Assembly: GCA_035557475.1 (NCBI GenBank)
Contig: DATMDV010000257.1
Coordinates: 1-36,516 of the forward strand
Length of the DNA stretch: 36,516 nucleotides
Source of the DNA: JALOLG01 sp035557475
Lineage (GTDB): Bacteria > Actinomycetota > Acidimicrobiia > Acidimicrobiales > Ilumatobacteraceae
Direction of reading: 5' to 3'
The notes below the pieces were generated by a model, which saw only the letters and a program-made list of their open reading frames with translations, was not told the origin of the DNA and searched no databases. Of the stretch, positions 23,607 through 31,075 are shown piece by piece (within the stretch, counting starts at the first letter, position 1; the number at the start of each line of letters is the position of its first letter). Position numbers and translations under genes: made by a program.

Positions 23607-24233
23607 TCACCCGAGAGTACGTCGCGCGTCGGAGGATGGTTCTGGGCTGGGAGGGTCGAAAGGTTGCTCGGGGATGTGGTCGCGTCGTCGGTCGTGTTCG
23701 CGGAGATGCCCGAGGGCAGCGGCGAGGCGACGATGGGCGCGGAACGACCGGGACTTCACGGTGCCCACCGGAACGCCGAGCTGTTCGGCGATCTCGACGT
23801 GCGAGAGACCTTCGACGTGCTGCAAGCGGACCACCGCTCGTTCGTCGTCGGGAAGCTCGTCGATCGCTTGGCGCACCGCCCACGCGTCGTATCCCTGGTC
23901 CAAATCGGGTCCGGCGGTGACCAGCGACGGGTGGGCCGCCGCCACGTCGTCGATGCTCACTGCCGATCGGCGCGCCTCGCGGCGGTGAAGGTCGATGCAG
24001 GTGCGGCGGGCGATCGTGGTGAGCCACGGACCCAGCGCACGGCTGGAGTCGAAGCTCGTGGCCGCCTGCCACGCCTTGACGAACGTCTGCTGCGTCGCCT
24101 CCTCGGCGAGCTCCTTCGATGCGAGCATGTTGCGAGCGACGGCGTACACGAGCCGGCCGTACTCGCGGTACACCTGACGGACGGCATCCGAGTCTCCGCG
24201 ACGGAACCCGTCGATGTCGGCGACCGTCAGCAC
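23607..24233 (-). CDS. ECF-type RNA polymerase sigma factor
   Basis: A sigma-70 family, extracytoplasmic-function regulator of about 208 residues. Region 2 is FRRGDSDAVRQVYREYGRLVYAVARNML, then AEEATQQTFVKAW and LTTIARRTCIDLHRR. Region 4 is AIDELPDDERAVVRLQHVEGLSHVEIAEQLGVPVGTVKSR, an intact helix-turn-helix. A charged tail follows. GTG at 24233 is used; TTG at 24269 would add 12 residues. It is the first gene of the sigma/anti-sigma pair. A 12-bp perfect palindrome lies about 60 bp upstream and could be regulatory. Confidence 0.92.
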   Translation of the reverse strand: MLTVADIDGFRRGDSDAVRQVYREYGRLVYAVARNMLASKELAEEATQQTFVKAWQAATSFDSSRALGPWLTTIARRTCIDLHRREARRSAVSIDDVAAAHPSLVTAGPDLDQGYDAWAVRQAIDELPDDERAVVRLQHVEGLSHVEIAEQLGVPVGTVKSRSFRAHRRLAAALGHLREHDRRRDHIPEQPFDPPSPEPSSDARRTLG

Positions 24234-24291
24234 GCCCGGAAGACTCGCGCAGTCAGAGGCCCCGCTCAACGCATTTAGCGCGGTCGGGGTC

Positions 24292-24303
24292 GGACGTACG
24301 TCC
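24292..24303. repeat. 12-bp perfect palindrome upstream of sigma gene
   Basis: GGACGTACGTCC is fully self-complementary. It lies between the small membrane protein gene and the sigma factor start, and could be an operator. By chance a 12-bp perfect palindrome is uncommon but not rare in GC-rich DNA. Confidence 0.35.
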
Positions 24304-24338
24304 TCGACGACCTGGAAGCGTGACCGCGAGCTGCGCGG

Positions 24339-24494
24339 TCACCAGTAGTGGTTGCGGCCGCCGATCGCCCTTCCGGTGGCGCCCAAGATCCACAGGATCG
24401 CGCCGACGAGCACCAAGATGATGCCGATCGTCCACAAGATCGGGATGCTGAGGACGAGGCCGAGCAGTAGCAGAACGAGTCCAACGATGATCAT
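24339..24494 (-). CDS. Small membrane protein (DUF6131-like)
   Basis: A 51-residue protein beginning MIIVGLVLLLLGLVLSIPIL, with two closely spaced hydrophobic helices (about 2-20 and 22-40). A short polar tail rich in Gly/Arg follows, ending NHYW. It resembles the small actinobacterial DUF6131 membrane proteins from memory. The ATG at 24494 and TGA at 24339 are clear. It sits between the sigma factor and the DinB-like gene on the same strand. Function unknown. Confidence 0.72.
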   Translation of the reverse strand: MIIVGLVLLLLGLVLSIPILWTIGIILVLVGAILWILGATGRAIGGRNHYW

Positions 24495-24571
24495 GGCGAC
24501 ACGGGTACCACGTTCGCCCGTTGTCGAAACTCGCGTGCAGGTCGAACGTCAACGGCGCGCCGTGTTGCGCG

Positions 24572-25147
24572 CTACCGCCCGGTCCACGTTGCGGATCGCC
24601 CCGTCTGGGCGAGGAGCCGATCCTGCGCGCTGGCGCCCGCGCCGACCTCGACTGCCGCCCCGAACGCGCCGGCGCTCCTCCACGCATCGAGCTGAGGGCC
24701 GAGGAACTCGTCGACGAATGTGACATGGGCCGGATCGAGTCGATCGTCCGCGCCGATCGCCCGGGCGAGGTCCCAGGAGTGGATGATCACGTCGGAGACA
24801 ACCTGGCCCAGGTAGTCACCGCCAGTGAAGTCGCCGAACGACAGGTGCACGATCCGGTCGTGAGCACCCGGCTGCGACGCTGCCGCGAGCGCGTCGGACG
24901 CGGCCGATCGCGCGGTCGTCAGTGGCTCGCTCCCCAGGATGTCGCCGTCGAAGCGGTCTCCGACCTCGGCGATGGTGCTTCCTTCGAGCAACGGCGGGAT
25001 CCACAGCAGTTCACCGACGACGTGGTTGACGAGCGTGCGTACGTCCCAGTCGTCACAGGGTGTCGCCGCGCTCCACTGCGCCGCATCGACCGCGCCGAGG
25101 CGCTGCTCGAACGCGTCGATCGCGTCCGCCATCAATTCCATGTCCAT
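24572..25147 (-). CDS. TIGR03086-type DinB-like metal-binding protein
   Basis: A 191-residue protein of the mycothiol-dependent maleylpyruvate isomerase N-terminal / TIGR03086 type. This is a four-helix DinB-like bundle that commonly holds a metal with three His. Visible are PCDDWDVRTLVNHVVGELLW (first His) and VVSDVIIHSWDLARAIG (later His). The N-terminal MADAIDAFEQRLGAV helix fits the family. ATG at 25147 is supported by a strong Shine-Dalgarno sequence GGGGAGG (complement of 25154-25160) 6 nt away. An internal ATG at 25141 is also possible. Likely a mycothiol- or thiol-linked enzyme; substrate unknown. Confidence 0.88.
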   Translation of the reverse strand: MDMELMADAIDAFEQRLGAVDAAQWSAATPCDDWDVRTLVNHVVGELLWIPPLLEGSTIAEVGDRFDGDILGSEPLTTARSAASDALAAASQPGAHDRIVHLSFGDFTGGDYLGQVVSDVIIHSWDLARAIGADDRLDPAHVTFVDEFLGPQLDAWRSAGAFGAAVEVGAGASAQDRLLAQTGRSATWTGR

Positions 25148-25217
25148 GGATGACCTCCCCGTGTGCAGCGCGACCGTACCGCCGGCGCGGCGATCACGAC
25201 GTCAGGCGACGCCGGAA

Positions 25218-25841
25218 TCACGGTGGTGTGCTCGACGTTGTGGCCTTCAGGGCCCGGATCAACTCGTCGTACGCCTGTTGCTGGACCGTTCGCACGAGTG
25301 GGTCGGTCTGGTCGCCGCCGACCACGCCCCCGTCGCGCTCGAGCATCCGGCCCTGTGAGTTGATCACGAGGTACACCGGGACATCGGCGTCGTCCGGCGC
25401 CTCGAGCTCGTCGAGGAACCACACCCCGTGATCCCCGACGACGCTCGGCTCCACATCGTCGACGATGATCGGCGTGCCGTCGGGCAGCCAGCCCTCCTCC
25501 TCGACGATGAGCGTCGAAGCGGTGGTCGCGCCGCCGCGTATGACGTCGGCGACCGCCAACGTGACGATGCGGCTGATAACCCCGCCCTCGTCGGGTTCGC
25601 CGACGAGGCGGCCGCGCTCGACGGCGACGACATCGGCCTCGACGACGAGATCGCTGGCGGCGCCCATCTCGTCGAGAGAGGAGAAGTCGTACACCGAGGT
25701 CGCGCGGACACGGAGCGGCTCCCGCGTGTCCGCCGGAGCGTTGGTGCGGGTCGATGCCCACGTCGCGACTGCGATCACGAGTGCCGCGATGACGACAAGC
25801 GGGGCGACGGGATTGCGCAGGATTCGGCTAGCTGTCGCCAT
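25218..25841 (-). CDS. Unknown N-anchored exported protein in imelysin operon
   Basis: A 207-residue protein I cannot assign. The N-terminal TM helix (about residues 12-32) acts as a membrane anchor. The external domain alternates strands: DLVVEADVVAVERGRLVG, SRIVTLAVADVIRGG, TLIVEEEGWLPDGTPIIV and GDHGVWFLDELE. A helical tail and an STPP end follow. This layout suggests a small beta-barrel (OB-like) extracellular domain seen in hypothetical actinobacterial proteins. ATG at 25841 overlaps the upstream imelysin-family stop by 14 bp (GTG at 25850 is an alternative). It is therefore the fourth gene of that operon and may be functionally linked. Confidence 0.8.
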   Translation of the reverse strand: MATASRILRNPVAPLVVIAALVIAVATWASTRTNAPADTREPLRVRATSVYDFSSLDEMGAASDLVVEADVVAVERGRLVGEPDEGGVISRIVTLAVADVIRGGATTASTLIVEEEGWLPDGTPIIVDDVEPSVVGDHGVWFLDELEAPDDADVPVYLVINSQGRMLERDGGVVGGDQTDPLVRTVQQQAYDELIRALKATTSSTPP

Positions 25842-26862
25842 CGGCGTCACCGAGGGTGAGCGTGACCCCGAGCAGGCTGGCCACCTCGGTACGTGCGAGG
25901 AGGAGTGCGGCCGTGGTGGAGCGGTAGGCGTTCGTCATCGCGTCCTCGTCCGTCGTCGTCGCGAGCGGAGCGGGGATCAGGCCGATGTTCGTGCGCGCCT
26001 TGTCGAGCTGCGTCGCGAGTCGGTCGGTGGTCTCGACCGATTGCTCCGACACGAGGGGCTCGAGGCCGCCGACCACGGCGTCGACACTGTCGAGCACGGC
26101 GACCATGTCGTCGAGGGCGCTCTGCGCCGGGCCGGCGTCGATCTCGGCCGGCGCCGCTCTGCCGGTAGTGCTGCCGCTCGCGGGTCCGAGTCGCATGTCG
26201 GCGACATCGGCGAGTGCGAACACGACGCCGTTGACCAGGTCTTCGATGACGACCTGCGTGCCCATCTCGACGCCGGCCGCCCAGTCGTCGGCGAGGGCGG
26301 TCGCGGCCGCAGCGACGAGTTCGGATGCCGACGCGGCGTACTCGCACGCTCGCGGATCGACCGGCGCACTCCCAAACAGCGCCAGCTCGATCCCGCCGAG
26401 GCCACGCTGATCGGATCCGAGCGAGCCGATCGCAGTGACGTCGACGGGATCGGTTCCGGCGAGTAGGTCGATGATCTTGGCGGGGTCGATGGTGAAGTCG
26501 ATCTTCGACATCGACCGCCGATCAGTGGCGGGCCCGAGGCGATAGGCGCGGGTCGCCGACCAGGCCTGCCGCGCCTCGCGCCAGGCCTGTTGGGCGGTTG
26601 CCAGCTGCGCATCGGCCGGTTGGGCACACAGGTCGTCGATCGCGGTTCGCAGCGCGGCGGTCGCCGCGTCCATGCGTACGTACCCGGGAACGATCACGTC
26701 GGCGACGATCGTTGCGACGACGTCGTCGCGGCTGGGCGTACCGGCGCCGTTGTTCGGCGACTCGCTGGCCTCCGGTTCGGCGGTCGTGCCAGTCGAATCG
26801 TCCTCGCCGCCGCACGCAGCGCACGCGAGGCTGACCACGAGGATGGCACCGAGTCGTCTCAT
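25828..26862 (-). CDS. Imelysin-family (M75-like) lipoprotein 2
   Basis: A 344-residue exported helical protein. The signal peptide ends LACAACGGEDD, making Cys17 the likely lipidated residue. The mature part has imelysin-like features: AWREARQAWSATRAYRLGP in the first repeat, then IDFTIDPAKI and RGLGGIELALFG. The imelysin GxHxxE motif is changed to G-L-G-G-I-E (154-159), so the His is lost. This matches the second, divergent imelysin-type member usually found next to di-heme proteins. Start and stop overlap neighbours: ATGA (4 bp) with the di-heme gene and 14 bp with the next gene. Iron-related surface function is inferred from the family. Confidence 0.85.
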   Translation of the reverse strand: MRRLGAILVVSLACAACGGEDDSTGTTAEPEASESPNNGAGTPSRDDVVATIVADVIVPGYVRMDAATAALRTAIDDLCAQPADAQLATAQQAWREARQAWSATRAYRLGPATDRRSMSKIDFTIDPAKIIDLLAGTDPVDVTAIGSLGSDQRGLGGIELALFGSAPVDPRACEYAASASELVAAAATALADDWAAGVEMGTQVVIEDLVNGVVFALADVADMRLGPASGSTTGRAAPAEIDAGPAQSALDDMVAVLDSVDAVVGGLEPLVSEQSVETTDRLATQLDKARTNIGLIPAPLATTTDEDAMTNAYRSTTAALLLARTEVASLLGVTLTLGDADGDS

Positions 26863-28337
26863 AGCGAGTCCAGGAACTTGAGCAGTTGGCCGCGTGCCGC
26901 CGCGTCGAGTTGGAGGAACCGGTTCTGTGCGTCGGCCGCTTCGCCACCGTGCCACAGGATCGCCTCCTCTGCGTTGCGCGCCCGGCCGTCGTGCAGCAGT
27001 CGGGTGTGGTCGTTCACGTCGTCGATGAGCCCGATTCCCCACAACGGCGCGGTGCGCCACTCGCTGCCCGTCGCCTCGCCGTCCGGTCGTTCGTCGGCGA
27101 GGTCTGGGCCCATGTCGTGCAACAGCAGGTCGGTGTACGGGCGGATCGTCTGGTTCGATGTCGCCGCGATCGCGGCCGGCCCGGTGCGCATCTCGGGACG
27201 ATGGCACGACGAGCAGCCGAGCTCGTCGAACACCGCGGCACCCGCGTCGGTGTCTGGATCACCGACGTCGCGCCGCGCGGGCACGGCGAGCGTTCGGGTG
27301 TAGAACGTCACGCGCTCGAGCTTCGCATCGTCGAGCTCGGGCTCGCCGCCGTCGATCGCGGCCGCGCACTCGGCCTGCGTGTCAGTGCAGTCCTGCACCG
27401 GGTGCAGCCGGCTCGAGATCCCGATGTCGCCGTGGAAGGCACTGGCGGTCTGCTGCTCCACCGTCGCCACGTTGGCCTTCCATCCGAAGCGGCCGATGAC
27501 CAGGTCACCAGAAGGATCGAGCACGCGGTTCACACGTCCGGAGATCCCGTCACCGTCTGCGTCGTCCGGATCAGCGAGGGCGAGGAGGGCGTCGTCAGGG
27601 ACGGCCTCGAGCAGCCCCACCCCGAACACGGCCGGCGCGATGCGGGGTGAGACGGCGATGTCGGCGGCGAGCGGGCCGTATCCCAGGTCCTCGATGGTGT
27701 ACGTCGGGGCGAGCAACGTGTAGGGCGTCCCGTCGGCATACGTGCCGTGGACTTCGGTGCGTTCGATCACGATGCGGCCCTCGACCGGGACGCCGTTGAT
27801 GGCGCGGTCCTGGAGCTGCCCGCCGTACACGGGATCGGGCAGCGCGCTGCCGTCCGGCGCGATGACCGACAGGCGGAGGAGCAAGCCGCGCTCGGGATCG
27901 TCGGCCGCGAGCGGTGGCGCGCCGCGGCCGTCGAACTCGTGACAGGACGAACACGACTGGGCGTTGAACATCGGACCCAGGCCGTCACGGCCCTCCGTCG
28001 ATGCCGGCGCGGTCACCCAGTTGTCGTTGAAGAAGTTGTTGCCGACCGCGAACGCGCGGCGTTCCTCGCGGGTGAGGCTGTCGATCGGTTGGCCGAACGC
28101 GTTGCGGCCGGCGACGAACACCGTGGCGTCGCCACCCGCGCGCGCCTCGGTGTTGTCAATGGGCGTGCCCGCCACATCGGTCGCCGCCGGCTCCGTCGAG
28201 GCCGACGATGGGCCGGGCTCGGGTGCGCTCGACGTCGACGAGTCGGACCCCGTGCAGGCCGCCGCCATCGCGCACGCGCCGACGGCGAGCCAGAGGTGAC
28301 GCGAACGGTGACGGCGGCGTCGGTCGTGTCCGATCAC
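26859..28337 (-). CDS. Di-heme DUF1111-family lipoprotein (c-type cytochrome)
   Basis: A 492-residue protein of the DUF1111/di-heme oxidoreductase (thiol oxidoreductase-like) family. The N-terminus (LWLAVGACAMAAACTGS) is a lipoprotein signal with lipidated Cys28. Two CxxCH c-heme sites are CSSCH at 129-133 and 375-379. Between them lie GPMFNAQSCSSCHEFDGRG, GRFGWKANVATVEQQTASAFHGDIGISS and, near the end, APLWGIGLIDD and LLHDGRARNAEEAILWHGGEA, which are typical of the family. It acts outside the membrane and needs cytochrome c maturation. GTG at 28337 is 22 bp after the imelysin stop. Its stop overlaps the next gene by 4 bp. The redox partner and substrate are unknown. Confidence 0.92.
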   Translation of the reverse strand: MIGHDRRRRHRSRHLWLAVGACAMAAACTGSDSSTSSAPEPGPSSASTEPAATDVAGTPIDNTEARAGGDATVFVAGRNAFGQPIDSLTREERRAFAVGNNFFNDNWVTAPASTEGRDGLGPMFNAQSCSSCHEFDGRGAPPLAADDPERGLLLRLSVIAPDGSALPDPVYGGQLQDRAINGVPVEGRIVIERTEVHGTYADGTPYTLLAPTYTIEDLGYGPLAADIAVSPRIAPAVFGVGLLEAVPDDALLALADPDDADGDGISGRVNRVLDPSGDLVIGRFGWKANVATVEQQTASAFHGDIGISSRLHPVQDCTDTQAECAAAIDGGEPELDDAKLERVTFYTRTLAVPARRDVGDPDTDAGAAVFDELGCSSCHRPEMRTGPAAIAATSNQTIRPYTDLLLHDMGPDLADERPDGEATGSEWRTAPLWGIGLIDDVNDHTRLLHDGRARNAEEAILWHGGEAADAQNRFLQLDAAARGQLLKFLDSL

Positions 28338-28359
28338 CCCGGCGCGACTCGATCCCCGC

Positions 28360-29607
28360 TCAAACCTCGAGGGTGATCTCGAGCCCGAGTGCAGCTGCCG
28401 CCTCGGCGATCATGTCGCCCTGGTCCTCGATCGACACGATGGCCTCGAGCAGCGCTTCGTTGGCCGGGTCGCCCTCGGGTGCGGCGATCATCGTCTCGAA
28501 CGTCGCAGGGAAGCCGCTGGTGAGCTCGACCGAGGTCGCCAGCTGCGCACGCAGGGCCTCGTCGAGGGCGGGGTCGACTGCGGCGACGAGGTCCGACGGG
28601 CTTGGCCCATCGATGCCGGGAAACTCGGCGAGGTACACGATCTCGGCGCCACGGGCGTTGTTCGTCACGTCGGCAGCAGTGTTGTCGCTGAAGCAGGAAT
28701 GCTCGTCCTCTTGATCTTTGGTCTCGTAGGCGACGGCCATCCGTTCCCCGGCGAGCTCGCCGCGTGACAGGGCGCCGATGCCGCGCAGGAGTCGTTGCAC
28801 CGCCACGGCCGGGTCGGCGAGGAACTCGGTGCGATAGGCGGCGTCCGGTGCCCACTGTTCGGCGACCGAGTTGAGGTCGTCGATGAGCAACTGCGTTGCC
28901 AGCTGCAGATACGTCGCCCGCCGCTCGGCGTTGGCGTCGGTCGTGTAGTCGGCAAGCGGTCGTTCGCCGGGCCCGTCGGGCGACAGGTCCTGGCCCCAGA
29001 GCAGGAACTCGATGGCGTGCCACCCGGTCGAGATGTTGGTCTCGCCACCTTGCTCGTTGGCCTCGACGAGGACATCGACGGTGATGTCGGGGTAGCCGGC
29101 GGTGTCGCTGACGATCCCGGCCGTCGCGTCGCCCTCGACGTAGTCGACGTACGCCTCGTCCATCGGCCACGCGTTGATCTGGCCCTCGGGTCCGTCGGTG
29201 GGGTTGTCGATCGGGCCGTCGTAGAAGCGGAACGCTTCGGTCGGGCCGTAGTCGTCGCGGGAGGCGAGCCACGCATCCTTCGCGGCCCCGAGCGTGGCGT
29301 CGGTTGGATCGGCGACGAACGCCTCGATCGCGGTCTTCATCTCGGTGGCGCTGGCGATCGCGGCCTCGTAGCCGGCGTGGACGAGATCGGCATATGTGGT
29401 GGCGACGGCGAGCAGCTCGTCGTCGGTCGGACCGGCTGCCTCCGGCTCGGTCCCTGTCGGCGCCGACGAGGCAGAGGAGGCGGAGGAGGCGCTGGTGCCC
29501 GCGGTGTCGGTCGCTGCTGTACCGGTGTCGTCGTCGTCGCCGCACGCGGCGACCAGCGTCGCGACCATGATGGATGCCGCCGTGATCCTGATCGAACGTG
29601 ATGTCAC
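28360..29607 (-). CDS. Imelysin-family (M75-like) lipoprotein 1
   Basis: A 415-residue exported protein. The signal peptide ends in lipobox LVAAC with Cys22, followed by an acidic, Ser/Thr-rich linker to about residue 60. The imelysin domain shows AWLASRDDYGPTEAFRFYDGPIDNP and AWPMDEAYVDYVEGD. The intact GxHxxE motif is GWHAIE (195-200), followed by FLLWGQDLS. Family members include cyanobacterial IrpA and P. aeruginosa PA4372-like proteins, which are linked to iron. Proteolytic activity is doubtful. GTG at 29607 has CACACT ending 6 nt upstream, so the transcript is probably leaderless. It is first of four genes and 18 bp from the divergent carboxylase homologue. Confidence 0.92.
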   Translation of the reverse strand: MTSRSIRITAASIMVATLVAACGDDDDTGTAATDTAGTSASSASSASSAPTGTEPEAAGPTDDELLAVATTYADLVHAGYEAAIASATEMKTAIEAFVADPTDATLGAAKDAWLASRDDYGPTEAFRFYDGPIDNPTDGPEGQINAWPMDEAYVDYVEGDATAGIVSDTAGYPDITVDVLVEANEQGGETNISTGWHAIEFLLWGQDLSPDGPGERPLADYTTDANAERRATYLQLATQLLIDDLNSVAEQWAPDAAYRTEFLADPAVAVQRLLRGIGALSRGELAGERMAVAYETKDQEDEHSCFSDNTAADVTNNARGAEIVYLAEFPGIDGPSPSDLVAAVDPALDEALRAQLATSVELTSGFPATFETMIAAPEGDPANEALLEAIVSIEDQGDMIAEAAAALGLEITLEV

Positions 29608-29613
29608 AGGCGA

Positions 29614-29619
29614 AGTGTG
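29614..29619 (-). promoter_or_regulatory. Possible -10 of imelysin operon
   Basis: On the minus strand CACACT ends 6 nt before the GTG at 29607. TTGATA (29645-29640) lies 20 nt upstream as a poor -35 candidate. The 18-bp divergent gap means any promoter must overlap the carboxylase gene's 5' codons. Confidence 0.25.
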
Positions 29620-29625
29620 TAGCAG

Positions 29626-30984
29626 ATGTTAAGCAAACTTATCAATCGCCCCGTCAGTCGCTCGGTCGAGCCCATCGACGGTGCGTCGCTGGCGGTCGTG
29701 CGGATCGTGTTCGGTGCCGTGGGCGTGTTGAGCGTCGTGCGCATCGTCGGATACGGATGGGTCGAGGACCTGTACGCCGGTGCGCCGCGCCGGTTCTCGT
29801 ATCCCGGGCTCGGGTGGGTCGGGCCACCGGGCGTCGCCGGCACGTACGTGCTGCTCGCCGTCGTCGCCATCGCCGCGCTGGCCGTGATGGTCGGCTGGTG
29901 GTACCGGCCGGCCATCGTCGTGTTCGTCGTCGGCTTCGCGTGGATCGAGTTCCTCGACGTCACCACATACCTCAACCACTACTGGTTCATGACGACGCTC
30001 GGGATGGTCATGGCAGTCGCGCCGATGGACGCCAGGTTCGCCCTGCGTGGCCCTACGACGCCGATGATTCGTCGCGGGTGGGTGTGGCTGGTGCGTGTGC
30101 ATGTCGCCGTCGTGTACGTGTTCGCCGGGCTCGCCAAGCTCAACAGCGACTGGCTGCTGCATGCGATGCCGTTGCGGCTCTGGCTTCCAGCCCGGTCGGA
30201 CCTGCCAGTCGTCGGTCAGGTGCTCGAGCAGCGGTGGACCGCCTACGCGCTCAGCTGGGCGGGGGCGGCGTTCGACTGCAGCATCGTGGCGTTGCTGTTG
30301 TGGCGACGCACTCGCTCCCTGGCGTGGGTGGCGGTCGCGGCGTTCCACGTCGCGACGTGGGTGCTGTTCCCGATCGGCGTGTTCCCATGGTTGATGATCG
30401 GGGTCACCACGATCTTCTTCGCGCCCGACTGGCCGGCGCGGGTGGCGACGAGCGTGCGGATGCCGCGATGGCGACCCGATGCCGTGCCGACCCGCGTGCC
30501 AGTCGCCGCGTCCATCGGGTCGCTCCGAACGTGGCACGCGGTGGTAGCCGCGTTGTGGGTGACGGCGATCATCGCGATCCCGCTTCGGCACCACCTGATT
30601 CCCGGCGACGCGCGATGGACCAACGAGGGGTACCGGTTCTCGTGGAACGTGTTGCTCACCGAGAAGGGGGCCGACGTCCGCTTCCGGGTCACCGAGCCCA
30701 CGACCGGCACCGAGTGGGTCGAGACCGCTGAGGATCTGTACACGCCGGTGCAGTGGCGAGCGATGGCGAGCGATCCGGAGTTGATCCGCCAGGCGGCGCA
30801 TGCCGTCGCCGGCGTCTACCGGTCCGACGGGCGCCGCGTCGAGGTGCGTGCCGATGCGTTCGTGTCGTTCAACGGCCGGGCCGCGCACCGCCTCGTCGAC
30901 CCATCTGTCGACTTGAGTCGCGAGCCGTACCGACCGCTGGGCCAACCGTGGATCATGCCGGGCCCGGTCGGCGACCCGCCCTGA
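29626..30984 (+). CDS. Vitamin K-dependent gamma-carboxylase (HTTM) homologue
   Basis: A 452-residue polytopic membrane protein. The first ~310 residues hold several TM helices (the HTTM region), the rest a soluble domain. VKGC hallmarks are TTYLNHYWFMTTLGMVMA, FAGLAKLNSDWLLHA and YRFSWNVLLTEKGADVRF. Lys171 in GLAKLNSDW aligns with Lys218, the proposed active-site base of the human enzyme (KKLDADW). In animals the enzyme carboxylates Glu using reduced vitamin K. For the Leptospira homologue a role other than protein carboxylation has been proposed. ATG at 29626; no clear Shine-Dalgarno sequence. It is divergent from the imelysin operon and 91 bp upstream of the GGDEF gene. Confidence 0.88.
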   Translation: MLSKLINRPVSRSVEPIDGASLAVVRIVFGAVGVLSVVRIVGYGWVEDLYAGAPRRFSYPGLGWVGPPGVAGTYVLLAVVAIAALAVMVGWWYRPAIVVFVVGFAWIEFLDVTTYLNHYWFMTTLGMVMAVAPMDARFALRGPTTPMIRRGWVWLVRVHVAVVYVFAGLAKLNSDWLLHAMPLRLWLPARSDLPVVGQVLEQRWTAYALSWAGAAFDCSIVALLLWRRTRSLAWVAVAAFHVATWVLFPIGVFPWLMIGVTTIFFAPDWPARVATSVRMPRWRPDAVPTRVPVAASIGSLRTWHAVVAALWVTAIIAIPLRHHLIPGDARWTNEGYRFSWNVLLTEKGADVRFRVTEPTTGTEWVETAEDLYTPVQWRAMASDPELIRQAAHAVAGVYRSDGRRVEVRADAFVSFNGRAAHRLVDPSVDLSREPYRPLGQPWIMPGPVGDPP

Positions 30985-31075
30985 CCAGCCAGGGACCGGC
31001 CGTGGAGAGGCGCCCGCCCATCGGCCCGCGAGCGGAAACCTCAAGAAGCGTCCGGAGCGGCCGAAGAAGCACTTT

